DNA of 64,000 nt, taken from contig JAFGIY010000258.1 in NCBI GenBank assembly GCA_016929335.1, positions 1-64,000 on the forward strand, in the 5' to 3' direction. Shown here piece by piece: positions 44,284 through 53,434 of the stretch. Below the pieces are notes generated by a model. That model was not told the DNA's origin. It made no database searches and saw only the letters and a program-made list of their open reading frames with translations. The translations under genes were made by a program, and so were the position numbers. The stretch comes from Acidobacteriota bacterium (GTDB lineage: Bacteria; Acidobacteriota; UBA6911). Position 1 is the first letter of the stretch; each line of letters opens with the position of its first letter.

Positions 44284-46275
44284 ATGCAAATAAATATTGT
44301 CAGCAATCTGCCTTGTTCTTCAGGCGAGGCATCCGTAAAAACAACCGAAAAGGACGAAGCCGGATCCGCGAGCTCGTTCTTTGCGCAAATAGGGCAGCTT
44401 TGGAATGAGGATAATGAAAATGGCGAATCTCAAGCCGCGGAGAAATCGGAAGCACCAAATTCGGCCCGGATCGGCATTGATCCCGTAGGCGTATTGCTTG
44501 GAGCCACAATGCTGTCTCTCAATCCGATAAAAGCCGAACCGATCCCCGATTCCGGTCTGTCCGGCTTTTCTCTTCAGGTATTAGCCGACAATAGCGGCGC
44601 CGGTGAGGATGCCAAAGCGACGTCCCCTGAGGCGATGGCGGATAATAACTTGCATAATTCCGTGAAGACGTCTGCCGATGAGCTGCGTTCTGTCAGCGTG
44701 GGAAAGGAAGCCCTGGAGATCTCGATCTCCCCTAATGCCGATGGCGAATCCCTTGAAATCTCAATCTCTGCTAATGCTGAAGGGGAACCGCTGGAGGTCT
44801 CGGTCCCTCCTAATGCTCCTGAAACTGCTCAATTATTGAAGACGTGGACCTATTCGCCGCCTGACGAGATGATCCAACCTCCGGCGACCGCTTCAAAAAC
44901 CCTCACTGCTGCGGATGATGCTCAACCGGCATTATCGGAAATGCAGGCCTCCGCAGCCGGAATTCCAGGCGCCCATGCAGTCGAAGAGAGCATGATGCCC
45001 GATTCCGCTTCTGCTGCTCCTGAATCATTCACGGATTTGCAAACAGGCTTTTCGGAATCATTGAAGAAGAGCGATACGGTTCCTCCTGCGCCCCAGGACC
45101 AGAGGGATGCAGCCCATCCGGCATTTCAGAAGCTCGGTCCGGGTTTGGAAACCATGTCGGAGCAGTCCGGAAGCACTTCGGATTCACCCATTTCCCGAAC
45201 ATCGAATCAACAGAATGAAATTGATCTTCCGTCACGAGCCGATAGTCCGGAAGAAACGCCGTCGGTTTCAACACAACAATCGGATCAGGCGCTGCGGGAT
45301 GAAAGCCGGAGCATACCGGAAGCTCGATATATTCGATCCGTCCTGCAAAAGATCGCGCAGAGCGACACGGGAATGGAAGCCAAAAGCTTCAGCCCTGCAC
45401 CTGCAGCACATGCGGAATCGCGCCATAATACCGTCTCCATGCCGGATTTAAGGACCACAACTTATGATACAGGCTCCCGGGAACCTCTCCCACCACCGCC
45501 GGATTTAAAAACAGAGACAAATCTTCCTAACCAAGCAAATCCCAAAGGACTCGAGAACAGCGTGCAGGCCTCCCCTGAAGGTGCGGACGCGGGAGGATCC
45601 AATCCAAACCTTGACCATGCTCATAGCGAGCCGGATGCCCGGCAGATCGTGAAGGGAAAATCAGAGGAGGGGCAAATCGGGGTTTCGCAAAAATTCCAAC
45701 TGCCTCTTTCGGATCGTCCACAGGAAACACATTCGACATTTGCATCCAATCCGGCAAAAATTGCCGAACCGAATAACTTCTCTGAAGCATTTCCCCCATC
45801 GGCTCCGGCAACACAATCCCGCGAACTGGTCTTCCAGCTGGCGGACCATATTCGAGTCCAGCTGCGTGAAGGCAAAGGGGAGATACGTATTCAATTGAAA
45901 CCGGACCTTTTGGGAAGAATAGAGATAAAGGCTGAAACCACTGGTAGCGGGGTTACGGCGCGGATCGCCACGGAATCGGAAAGTGTAAAATCCTATTTGG
46001 AAAACAATCTGCAGCTCTTGCAGCAGACCCTCAACGATCAGGGCCTCCGGGTGGACCGAATCCATATTATTGTTCAGGACGCCCTGGATAGCCGATCCTC
46101 TTCGGGGTTCGGCGCTCAGTTGGGGCATTCCGGATCGGGCCGCAACAGCCATAACCCGGACGTATCCTCCAATGTATCCGAATCTGGCATACGGGCGCCG
46201 ATGGATGAAATAACGCTGGATCCGCAGTCCTGGCTTGCGCTGAATCCCGGCAACAGATTCTACACGGTTGCATAA
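44284..46275 (+). CDS. fliK: flagellar hook-length control protein FliK
   Basis: A 663-residue molecular ruler that switches export from hook to filament. The long N-terminal part (1-510) is low-complexity and rich in Ser, Pro, Glu and Ala, with three 13-residue repeats at 44713-44829. The conserved Flg_hook C-terminal domain (about 525-610) contains LADHIRVQLREGKGEIRIQL, KPDLLGRIEIKAET and LRVDRIHIIVQ. ATG 44284 with GGGAG upstream is preferred to GTG 44266. It lies 24 bp after fliJ. Confidence 0.9.
   Translation: MQINIVSNLPCSSGEASVKTTEKDEAGSASSFFAQIGQLWNEDNENGESQAAEKSEAPNSARIGIDPVGVLLGATMLSLNPIKAEPIPDSGLSGFSLQVLADNSGAGEDAKATSPEAMADNNLHNSVKTSADELRSVSVGKEALEISISPNADGESLEISISANAEGEPLEVSVPPNAPETAQLLKTWTYSPPDEMIQPPATASKTLTAADDAQPALSEMQASAAGIPGAHAVEESMMPDSASAAPESFTDLQTGFSESLKKSDTVPPAPQDQRDAAHPAFQKLGPGLETMSEQSGSTSDSPISRTSNQQNEIDLPSRADSPEETPSVSTQQSDQALRDESRSIPEARYIRSVLQKIAQSDTGMEAKSFSPAPAAHAESRHNTVSMPDLRTTTYDTGSREPLPPPPDLKTETNLPNQANPKGLENSVQASPEGADAGGSNPNLDHAHSEPDARQIVKGKSEEGQIGVSQKFQLPLSDRPQETHSTFASNPAKIAEPNNFSEAFPPSAPATQSRELVFQLADHIRVQLREGKGEIRIQLKPDLLGRIEIKAETTGSGVTARIATESESVKSYLENNLQLLQQTLNDQGLRVDRIHIIVQDALDSRSSSGFGAQLGHSGSGRNSHNPDVSSNVSESGIRAPMDEITLDPQSWLALNPGNRFYTVA
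44713..44829 (+). repeat. three tandem 39-bp units within fliK
   Basis: Three consecutive coding repeats read LEISISPNADGES, LEISISANAEGEP and LEVSVPPNAPETA. The DNA copies have diverged at third positions, so the duplication is not recent. Repeats in the ruler segment would change FliK length and thus potentially hook length. Confidence 0.75.
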
Positions 46276-46389
46276 ATTGCCCATGGGCAAATTTTGCACA
46301 TAAGGTTTTCTAAACAGCAGATACCAGAAAAACCGGCAAATGACTGATATTTCAAGGGATAGATCGAGTTTATAGACTTCGACAGAAAC

Positions 46390-46405
46390 TGGCACACTTT
46401 GTGCA
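46390..46405 (+). promoter_or_regulatory. sigma-54 promoter before flgD
   Basis: TGGCAC-ACTTT-GTGCA keeps GG and GC exactly ten bases apart. It lies about 108 bp before the flgD ATG, in the 237-bp gap after fliK. It marks a second flagellar transcript (flgD-flgE). Confidence 0.75.
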
Positions 46406-46512
46406 AGAGATTTAAGGGCAGTAAAGAAATTTGATTTGGATTGCGCGGCAATGAGCATCTCAGAAGAAATGAAGGCTAAAGCAATAAAGCTCGATCAAGG
46501 AGGCCGGAGTAT

Positions 46513-46770
46513 ATGAGCGCCGTAAATAGTGTAAGCTCGCCATTTGGAAATCAAACCGTTGCGGATACCTCGAAGACCAATACATCCTCCTCTGAGCAGA
46601 TCGGCAAGAGCGAATTCCTCGAACTGCTCGTTGCCCAGCTCAAAAACCAGGATCCGATGAATCCAATCAGTAATGAGCAGTTTATTACGCAGCTTGCAAC
46701 ATTCAGTTCGCTGGAACAGCTCATGTCGATCAACGCAGCCGTTACCAAGCTCGCAGAGGGTTCGGAGTAG
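46513..46770 (+). CDS. flgD: short flagellar hook-capping protein FlgD
   Basis: FlgD caps the growing hook. Here it is only 85 residues. It contains the conserved N-terminal FlgD domain: SEQIGKSEFLELLVAQLKNQ, DPMNPISNEQFITQLATFSS and EQL-MSINAAV. It lacks the tudor-like and FnIII-like domains that make up the rest of the usual 220-residue protein. It ends at a TAG, and no frame in the next 200 bp restores the missing part. GGAGG precedes the ATG. It is either a naturally minimal cap or a truncation. Confidence 0.85.
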   Translation: MSAVNSVSSPFGNQTVADTSKTNTSSSEQIGKSEFLELLVAQLKNQDPMNPISNEQFITQLATFSSLEQLMSINAAVTKLAEGSE

Positions 46771-46973
46771 ACGGAAACAGCTGATGAAATCGGATCCGCT
46801 GGATCGAGTTCTGCAGTTTGCACATATGCCCATTAAGAGCGTTTGCAAAAATCTTGGGAATTTCGACAGGACCTGTTGCTTTCCTAAATGCATTTAGTTC
46901 GAAAAGCTTTTTTCAAGTTTGGAATCGAAAAAAACTTAAACGCATCCGGCCTGGCCGGATCAGGAGAAATCAG

Positions 46974-48221
46974 ATGCCTTTAACTTCTTATTACACAGCA
47001 CTGACCGGACTGAACAACAACAGCTATGCCATTAACGTCATAGGCGACAACCTGGCCAACATGAATACCACGGCCTTCAAGTCCGGCCAGGCAACGTTTG
47101 CGGAGTTGCTGGCCGGCATCTCGGGTACAGATGCGAGCGGCAATCCGATCTCAGCCGGACTCGGCAGTTCGGTCAATGGCATTAGCCATAATTACACGCA
47201 GGGAACCATCACCAATACCGGGAGCACGACAGATGCGGCCGTTAATGGAAACGGATTCTTTGTCGTATCCGCAAATGGTGAAATGGGATTCACGCGATCG
47301 GGGGCCTTTAAATTCGACAGCGACGGCAATCTGATCAGCTCAGACGGATTCCAGGTAATGGGATATATGGGCGCCAACGGAGTGATCGATGCGAGCGGAG
47401 CAATCGTGCCTATTGAAATCAGGAAGGGACAGATCATTCCAGCCGGTGCTACCACGAACATGAGCATTAATGCAAATCTGGATGCCCAGGCCGCAGACGA
47501 CGACACATTCTCCACCGCAGTCCAAATCTATGATTCACTCGGACAGGCGCATACAGTGACGGTGACTTACACAAAGACAGGAGCAGGAGCATGGGATTGG
47601 TCCGCAGCCATTCCCGCTATTGACGTTGGCGGTTCAGCGGACGATCCTCCGGTAGAGGTCGGAAGCGGCAGCATGGTATTCGATGGTGATGGGATTATGA
47701 CGGATCCTACGGTTAATCCTGCCTTGACCATTTCTGGTTTTTCCAACAACGCCACGGATATGGAGGTTACCTTTGCCCTGCTGGATGCCGAGGGGAATCC
47801 AACCATTACCAATTATGCACGGGATTCTGCAGTATCCAGTACGGCTCAGGACGGCTACAGCGCCAGCGCGCTCAGCACTATCAGCATCGATCGGTCGGGC
47901 GTCATTATCGGCCTGACGGAAACGGGCCGGGCTGTATCACTTGCTCAGATGGTTCTGGCTGATTTCCCGAATCTGGAAGGATTGCAGAAATACAAGGGCA
48001 GCACGTACGTGGCTTTTACCAGCTCGGGCGAACCGTCGATTGGCACTGCCGGCACGGGTGGACGGGGCATCATTGTCGGTTCTTCTCTGGAACAGTCCAA
48101 CGTCGACATGGCTCAGGAGTTTGTCAATCTCATCAAGTCGCAGCGGGCCTACCAGGCCAATTCGCGGATCATTGTGACCACGGATGAGCTCTATCAGGAC
48201 ACGATAAGTCTGAAGAGATAA
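46974..48221 (+). CDS. flgE: flagellar hook protein FlgE
   Basis: A 415-residue hook subunit. The N-terminal motif is YYTALTGLNNNSYAINVIGD with NLANMNTTAFKS. The middle is a variable D-domain region with AVNGNGFFVVSANGEMGFTR. The C-terminal motif is GSSLEQSNVDMAQEFVNLI with AYQANSRIIVTTDEL. ATG 46974 follows AGGAG. An inverted repeat (ATCCGGCCTGGCCGGAT, 46943-46959) lies just upstream. It is separated from flgD by 203 bp with no gene. Confidence 0.93.
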   Translation: MPLTSYYTALTGLNNNSYAINVIGDNLANMNTTAFKSGQATFAELLAGISGTDASGNPISAGLGSSVNGISHNYTQGTITNTGSTTDAAVNGNGFFVVSANGEMGFTRSGAFKFDSDGNLISSDGFQVMGYMGANGVIDASGAIVPIEIRKGQIIPAGATTNMSINANLDAQAADDDTFSTAVQIYDSLGQAHTVTVTYTKTGAGAWDWSAAIPAIDVGGSADDPPVEVGSGSMVFDGDGIMTDPTVNPALTISGFSNNATDMEVTFALLDAEGNPTITNYARDSAVSSTAQDGYSASALSTISIDRSGVIIGLTETGRAVSLAQMVLADFPNLEGLQKYKGSTYVAFTSSGEPSIGTAGTGGRGIIVGSSLEQSNVDMAQEFVNLIKSQRAYQANSRIIVTTDELYQDTISLKR

Positions 48222-48312
48222 GGACGGAATAGAAACAACCGCATTGAAGAAATGAAATGATTGTGCACCCACGGCAATTTGGCAAATTTCTCAAGTAGAT
48301 AAAGGATTCAGT

Positions 48313-49515
48313 ATGGCTATCGCGGCAACGCCAATTCCTCGCACAAGTGATCTTCTCGATCTGCTGCGGCAGATCGTCCCCCCACAGGAGAGGGCGGTAG
48401 AGCTCTACCGCCGCCTCCTGGCTATTAACGAGCTTTCAGGCTCCATGAATTCCGCCAGGAATATCGATGGATTGCAGCGTCTGTTGGCGGGCTATTTCAA
48501 TGAGTGTCTTCCCGGTGATTCGATTCGACTTTGTATTGTGGACGGGGCAAAATACAGGAATGTGCATCTTTCGGGACCCGAAGTAACGTTTGGAGAGCCC
48601 CCGGCTTCGTTGAACCAGGGTATTGCGGGAAGCGTGTTGAAATCGAAAAGTCCGATGTGGATTCCGGACATGCACGCATCTCGAAGAATCCGGAAATTTC
48701 CCGGCAACGGAGAAAGAAGCTATGCACGTTCCATTATGGTACTTCCGGTTTCGGCAATGAAGAGAGTGGTAGGCTGTCTGGAAATGCTATCCTCCTATCC
48801 CAATCGGTTTGACGAGATTGAATACCACCTGGGATCGCTTGTTGCCGCTCACCTTTCTTCCGCTCTGGACAATATCCTCACCAGACAGGAATTGGCAAAT
48901 GCCAATGCGCGGCTGCGGGACCACGATCTTCGCCTGACTCAGCTGAATGAAAAACTTCAGCAATTAGCCCATACGGATGAAGCCACGGGTCTCTTCAACA
49001 AGCGTCGGCTGTTCGAACGACTGGACATGGAAATCGCTCGTGCAAAACGATACGGGGAGATTCTAAGCTGTCTGATGATTGATATCGATGATTTCAAGCA
49101 AATCAACGATATATACGGGCACCAGGCCGGCGACCAGATCCTGAAACAGATTGGCGCTCTCCTCCGGCGCTCGCTGCGGATTACTGATTTCATTGCCAGG
49201 TATGGCGGAGAGGAATTTACCATACTGCTGCCCCGTACGAATAGCGCCGGAGCTTATCGTGTCGCAGAGAACCTGAGGTCGACTTTCATGTCACACGATT
49301 TTGCTCTTCCAACAGCAACCATTCATCTGACTATCAGCATCGGGGTTGCCTGCTGCTCCACTTTTAATCATTTGAACGCCCAGCAGATAATCTTTCTTGC
49401 CGACAGCGCTTTATACCGAGCCAAACGGAGCGGCAAGAACCAGGCCTGTTTTGCTGACGAGACGGAAGGCAAGACTGAGAGTCAGGATTTTGTCAAATCG
49501 ATGAGCCAGGTTTGA
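48313..49515 (+). CDS. GAF-GGDEF diguanylate cyclase
   Basis: A 400-residue cytoplasmic protein. A GAF-like domain (about 35-195) is followed by a coiled coil (AHTDEATGLFNKRR linker) and a GGDEF domain (about 215-380). The active-site loop reads RYGGEEFTILLPR, a catalytically competent GGEEF. RITD, five residues before it, is the RxxD inhibitory site for c-di-GMP. It therefore should make c-di-GMP from two GTP with product feedback. It lies between flgE and fliL on the same strand, so a link with motility control is likely. What the GAF domain binds is unknown. Confidence 0.9.
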   Translation: MAIAATPIPRTSDLLDLLRQIVPPQERAVELYRRLLAINELSGSMNSARNIDGLQRLLAGYFNECLPGDSIRLCIVDGAKYRNVHLSGPEVTFGEPPASLNQGIAGSVLKSKSPMWIPDMHASRRIRKFPGNGERSYARSIMVLPVSAMKRVVGCLEMLSSYPNRFDEIEYHLGSLVAAHLSSALDNILTRQELANANARLRDHDLRLTQLNEKLQQLAHTDEATGLFNKRRLFERLDMEIARAKRYGEILSCLMIDIDDFKQINDIYGHQAGDQILKQIGALLRRSLRITDFIARYGGEEFTILLPRTNSAGAYRVAENLRSTFMSHDFALPTATIHLTISIGVACCSTFNHLNAQQIIFLADSALYRAKRSGKNQACFADETEGKTESQDFVKSMSQV

Positions 49516-49854
49516 CACAGGGCGCCTGCGAATTCTTAAGCGAATAGCATCATCTTCCTGCTTCCCTGATCCGGCATCTGTTGCCCACAGTCGAACCGGC
49601 TTTGATCCGAGATTGCATGTCATGCCCCAAAAGTCGGATGTATTGTATAGCTCCGCAGTTTGAAACTCTCGATAACCCCTTCCACCATAATAAGTTATAG
49701 GATCACTCCCGCCGGTTTCCAGACGTTCGCTGCAGTCGCTTTTTGGGCATAATCCATGCATTTGTGGAATGCACCCCATACCCCGATTTAAATAAGTCCC
49801 TCTCCCAATCCATATTCCGCGCTCTCTCTACCCGGAGTTTTGGCCGGATATTGT
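49516..49854. other. gene-free region between the GGDEF gene and fliL
   Basis: About 340 bp. No open frame with homology is seen and no c-di-GMP riboswitch core is recognisable. Its downstream end leads into a sigma-54 promoter, so activator sites may lie here. Confidence 0.4.
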
Positions 49855-49870
49855 TGGCATGTGAGTTGCA
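49855..49870 (+). promoter_or_regulatory. sigma-54 promoter before fliL
   Basis: TGGCAT-GTGAG-TTGCA matches the sigma-54 consensus with GG and GC ten bases apart. It is about 50 bp upstream of the fliL ATG at 49919. It probably transcribes fliL through flhB. Confidence 0.82.
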
Positions 49871-49918
49871 TCCGTACAATCCCTGTGAGTGACCTATGTA
49901 CTGGAGGACCCGTCGATA

Positions 49919-50464
49919 ATGGCACAGGACACGCAAACAAAAGCAAGGGCGGATGCCAAGCAGAAAATCGAGAGTAAGCCGATTGTTGAAAACAAGGCGG
50001 ATGCCGAGTACCCGAAAAAATCATCCAAGCTCTGGATTCTTATGGGATCCATCGCGCTGATAATCGTTATTGGCGGCGTAGGATTCCTGGCTTACCCGCG
50101 ATTCATGGCCGCGCGAAATTCCGGCTTGAAACCAGGACATACCTCCAAGCTGGAACAGGTAAAGGCTACATTTCCGCTTGAGCCTTTTCTGGTCAATCTG
50201 GCCGATACAGACGCATCTCGTTTTGTCAAAACCACATTTCAGCTGGGCCTCGCCGAAGAGATGGAAGAAAAGGATGACTCCGTCTCCATTCCGGCAATGC
50301 GCGATTCAATTATTACTCTGCTCAGTTCCAAGACTGCCGAGCAAATCTTGACTACAGCGGGAAAAGACAAACTCCGCGAGGAGGTACGGTCGCGCGTAAA
50401 TGCGCTATCTCCAAAAATGAAAGTCGTGGAAGTTTATATTGTCGATTTTGTCGTACAACTCTAA
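49919..50464 (+). CDS. fliL: flagellar basal body-associated protein FliL
   Basis: A 181-residue stator-associated membrane protein. A transmembrane helix is at about 37-57 (LWILMGSIALIIVIGGVGFLA). The periplasmic domain has FPLEPFLVNLADTDASRFVK and the end VVEVYIVDFVVQL. ATG 49919 follows GGAGGA; a GTG at 49889 in frame is less well placed. It is followed by fliN instead of the usual fliM. Confidence 0.9.
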   Translation: MAQDTQTKARADAKQKIESKPIVENKADAEYPKKSSKLWILMGSIALIIVIGGVGFLAYPRFMAARNSGLKPGHTSKLEQVKATFPLEPFLVNLADTDASRFVKTTFQLGLAEEMEEKDDSVSIPAMRDSIITLLSSKTAEQILTTAGKDKLREEVRSRVNALSPKMKVVEVYIVDFVVQL

Positions 50465-50471
50465 AACGCGA

Positions 50472-50771
50472 ATGGTTGCCAATATGTCTGAAGCTGAAAC
50501 TCCAAGTGAATTATCCTCTTATGAAAAGATAATGGGTGAATTGCATCATTTTCTCGACGTGCCGATGAAGATTTCCGTTCAACTTGCCAGGCGCAATATG
50601 AAGGTGCGCGATATCCTTCAGCTGCAGCCAAGTTCTGTCGTTGATCTTCCCAAATCAGCCGGTGAAAACGTAGATATCCTCATTAATGAGCGGATTATAG
50701 GATTCGGTGAAGTTATGGAATTGGAAGGCTGCACGGGAATTCGCCTTACCGATCTCAACACATTAGGTTAA
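50472..50771 (+). CDS. fliN: flagellar switch protein FliN (first copy)
   Basis: A 99-residue SpoA-domain C-ring protein. HHFLDVPMKISVQLARRNMKVRDILQL and NVDILINERIIGFGEVMEL are the FliN signature; GIRLTDL ends it. The start could be ATG 50472 or 50484, and neither has a strong Shine-Dalgarno. It sits between fliL and fliO where many genomes have fliM-fliN. A second fliN lies at 60958 next to fliM. Confidence 0.88.
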   Translation: MVANMSEAETPSELSSYEKIMGELHHFLDVPMKISVQLARRNMKVRDILQLQPSSVVDLPKSAGENVDILINERIIGFGEVMELEGCTGIRLTDLNTLG

Positions 50772-50781
50772 GGGAGGGGTG

Positions 50782-51402
50782 ATGAAGCTCTTTTTGCGCA
50801 GCCTGATACTGATCGCGTTTTTTATGGTACCTGCCTATGGGCAAGAGGCTTCGGCTCCCGTTGCGACAGAAGCCGCGAATGCAGAGGCGCCCAACGGTCC
50901 GATACTGCTCGATACGCAGACTCCTCCTGCACCGGATGCTCAAACACAGACGGCCGATCCGGGTTTTCCTGTAGCGCGAACGGTCGGCGGACTGGGTTTG
51001 GTGCTTTGTCTGATTGCCGGGGGATATTTTGCTGCAAGAAAATTCGCGCCCCGCTATTTCAGCAAAAGCACAGCTGAAAGAAATCTCAAATTGATCGAAA
51101 CTCTCTCGATGGGAGACAAGCGTTCCATATCAATGATCGAAGTGGGCAACAGCCGCTTTTTGATAGGGAATACGCCTCAGCAGATCAATCTTCTTGCAGC
51201 TTTGCCGGAGCCTTTTTCCATGGTTTCCGAGCCGGAGGCATTACCGGTCACTTCCAGAAGAGCGGCTATGAACGAAACAATGACGCCGTTCCGGAATCTC
51301 TTTGAAGTGGAAAAAAAGCGCCCCACACAGTATGCCGGAAATCCATTGCCCGAAGATATCCGCGCGAAGATGCGTCAGCTGCGGGAATCTCTGGAACGGT
51401 GA
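50782..51402 (+). CDS. fliO: flagellar biosynthetic protein FliO
   Basis: A 206-residue scaffold for assembly of the FliPQR export gate. It has a signal-like N-terminus (LFLRSLILIAFFMVPAYGQ), a Pro/Ala-rich spacer and one transmembrane helix (about 72-92: TVGGLGLVLCLIAGGYFAARKF). A cytoplasmic domain follows with LIETLSMGDKRSISMIEVGN and FLIGNTPQQINLL. ATG 50782 follows GGGAGGGG. Its stop overlaps the fliP start. Confidence 0.88.
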   Translation: MKLFLRSLILIAFFMVPAYGQEASAPVATEAANAEAPNGPILLDTQTPPAPDAQTQTADPGFPVARTVGGLGLVLCLIAGGYFAARKFAPRYFSKSTAERNLKLIETLSMGDKRSISMIEVGNSRFLIGNTPQQINLLAALPEPFSMVSEPEALPVTSRRAAMNETMTPFRNLFEVEKKRPTQYAGNPLPEDIRAKMRQLRESLER

Positions 51403-52223
51403 AACATTCCATGGACTCTGAGAACTGGAATGATTGGCGTATTGTGAAAAAACAAGGGTTATGGACGGTTTCCGCAAAATGGCTGCTTCTCCTGACCGTA
51501 ATCCTCATGATGGCAGCGGCTTGCCCGGTGACGGCAGCGGATAAGGATTTTTCAGGAATCGAGATCCGGATCGGAGGGGGAGCGAACAAAGACGGACTTA
51601 CAACGCCATTGAAGATCCTGCTGCTGCTGACCATCCTCTCGGTCATTCCTGCGATACTTGTTTCGGTTACCTCATTTACCCGTTTGATTATCGTTTCTCA
51701 TTTTCTGCGGCAGGCTTTAGGGACGCAGACAATGCCGCCCAACCAGGTACTCATCGGGCTTTCCCTCTTCCTCACCTTTTTTATCATGCAGCCGGTGGCC
51801 GATCGCATCAATCAGGAAGCTCTGCAACCGATGCTGAAAGGGAATATTACGGAGATGCAGGCGCTGGATCAGGCCTGTATTCCGCTCCGGCAATTCATGC
51901 TGCGCTACACTCGCGAGAAAGATCTTGCCCTTTTTCTTAATATTGCAAAGGAGCCAAGGCCGCGGGATCTGCGGGATCTTTCCATGCGCATTGTCATTCC
52001 CAGCTTCATGATTTCCGAGCTGAAGACGGCATTTCAGATCGGTTTTGTCCTCTTTATCCCGTTTTTGGTAATCGACATGGTTATTGCCGCTATTCTTTTA
52101 TCCATGGGGATGATGCAGCTGCCTCCAATCATCATATCCACTCCCTTCAAAATACTTCTATTTGTCATGGTGGATGGTTGGAATCTGGTCATAGGTTCGC
52201 TTGTAAGGAGCTTCAATTATTAG
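51399..52223 (+). CDS. fliP: flagellar export gate protein FliP
   Basis: The 274-residue core subunit of the export gate. It has an N-terminal signal segment (about 26-46), then LLLLTILSVIPAILVSVTSF, FTRLIIVSHFLRQALGTQTM-PPNQ (family signature) and SFMISELKTAFQIGFVLFIP. GTG 51399 overlaps the fliO stop by 4 bp. It is followed by fliQ after 16 bp. Confidence 0.95.
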   Translation: MKHSMDSENWNDWRIVKKQGLWTVSAKWLLLLTVILMMAAACPVTAADKDFSGIEIRIGGGANKDGLTTPLKILLLLTILSVIPAILVSVTSFTRLIIVSHFLRQALGTQTMPPNQVLIGLSLFLTFFIMQPVADRINQEALQPMLKGNITEMQALDQACIPLRQFMLRYTREKDLALFLNIAKEPRPRDLRDLSMRIVIPSFMISELKTAFQIGFVLFIPFLVIDMVIAAILLSMGMMQLPPIIISTPFKILLFVMVDGWNLVIGSLVRSFNY

Positions 52224-52239
52224 TCTGGAGATTTTCGGA

Positions 52240-52509
52240 ATGAATCAGGACATGATCCTTAAGCTTGCCAAAGATACGCTGGAAGTTACGTTGATGGTCA
52301 GCGGCCCCATGCTCATTGTATCGCTGGTTGTCGGCATCGCGGTCAGTATTGCTCAGGTAGTGACTTCCATTCAGGACATGACGCTTTCTTTTGTCCCGAG
52401 GGTGATCGCCGTTTTCCTGGCTTTTCTCTTTGCATTCCCCTGGGTCATGAAAATCATGATGGCTTTTACCTCGCAGCTTTACGGCCATCTGGAACGGTTC
52501 GCCCGATAG
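52240..52509 (+). CDS. fliQ: flagellar export gate protein FliQ
   Basis: An 89-residue protein with two transmembrane helices. AKDTLEVTLMVSGPMLIVSL and VGIAVSIAQVVTSIQDMTLSF, followed by PRVIAVFLAFLF, are the FliQ family signatures. It forms the gate with FliP and FliR. Confidence 0.95.
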   Translation: MNQDMILKLAKDTLEVTLMVSGPMLIVSLVVGIAVSIAQVVTSIQDMTLSFVPRVIAVFLAFLFAFPWVMKIMMAFTSQLYGHLERFAR

Positions 52510-52645
52510 AGATGACTGCTTCAAGCATAATCCCGGAACGATGAGGCGCCCATGGGAGGGCAACCGCGGGTAGAGAGGATTCCCGCAGAGTTAGCAAACG
52601 GGCGCCTTTCGATACGCTGTGAATATTTGCGGATCGATGTGAACA

Positions 52646-53425
52646 ATGGCGCCACTTATTTTCTCAAATGCGGAAGTCGTTCGCTTTATCATTGTACTGC
52701 TGCGCCTTTCCGGGATAATGATTTTCGCCCCATTCTTTAGCAACCACTCCATTCCGTTTCAGATCCGAGCCGCATTCGCTCTCATGGTTGCCTTTATTTT
52801 GGCTCCTTCCTTGCCTCTGACGGCAATACCCCCCGAATTAGGCTTGAGCAGCATTACCGGCATTGCTGCAGGCGAGATTCTTTCGGGCGCATTGCTCGGG
52901 CTTGCCGCATCGTGTATTTTCGGAGGTTTTCAGTTTGCGGGGCAGATCATATCCTTCCAGCTCGGATTCTCTTTGATTAATCAGATCGATCCCCAGACGA
53001 ATGTGGAGGCTCCGGTTTTCTCTTTTATCCAGAACTATATCGGCCTTCTTTTTTTCCTGTTGATCAACGGGCATCACTGGTTTCTGCTTGCTATTAATGA
53101 CAGTTTTGGAGCTCTGCCGGTGGGAGGCATGAGGATTCAAGGTCCTGTAATCGAATGGCTCCTGTATTTGTCGGCCCAGCTTTTTGTCATCGGACTAAGA
53201 ATCGCGGGGCCCGTCATCGCCGTAACGATAATTACAGATGTTGTTCTGGGAATCATCGGGCGCGCCGCTCCGCAAATCCACATCATCATAGTCGGCCTGC
53301 CGCTGAAGGCTCTTGTCGGATTCAGCTGTTTGAGTTTTTCCTTTTATTTTCTACCGCGCTATCTGGAAAGTATTTACTCCATGCTTTTCAGGAGCCTGTT
53401 TTCGCTTGTGAAGGCTATGAGTTAG
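52646..53425 (+). CDS. fliR: flagellar export gate protein FliR
   Basis: The 259-residue gate subunit with about six membrane segments. LRLSGIMIFAPFFSNHSIPF near the start, GFSLINQIDPQTNVEAPVFS and the end RSLFSLVKA fit FliR. A 136-bp gap without a gene separates it from fliQ. Its ribosome site is weak. It is followed by flhB after 9 bp. Confidence 0.92.
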   Translation: MAPLIFSNAEVVRFIIVLLRLSGIMIFAPFFSNHSIPFQIRAAFALMVAFILAPSLPLTAIPPELGLSSITGIAAGEILSGALLGLAASCIFGGFQFAGQIISFQLGFSLINQIDPQTNVEAPVFSFIQNYIGLLFFLLINGHHWFLLAINDSFGALPVGGMRIQGPVIEWLLYLSAQLFVIGLRIAGPVIAVTIITDVVLGIIGRAAPQIHIIIVGLPLKALVGFSCLSFSFYFLPRYLESIYSMLFRSLFSLVKAMS

Positions 53426-53434
53426 GAGTGATCA

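Noticed and set aside
46283-46298. A second sigma-54-like element (GGGCAAATTTTGCAC) just after fliK
   Set aside because: GG and GC are not ten bases apart; the element at 46390 fits correctly.
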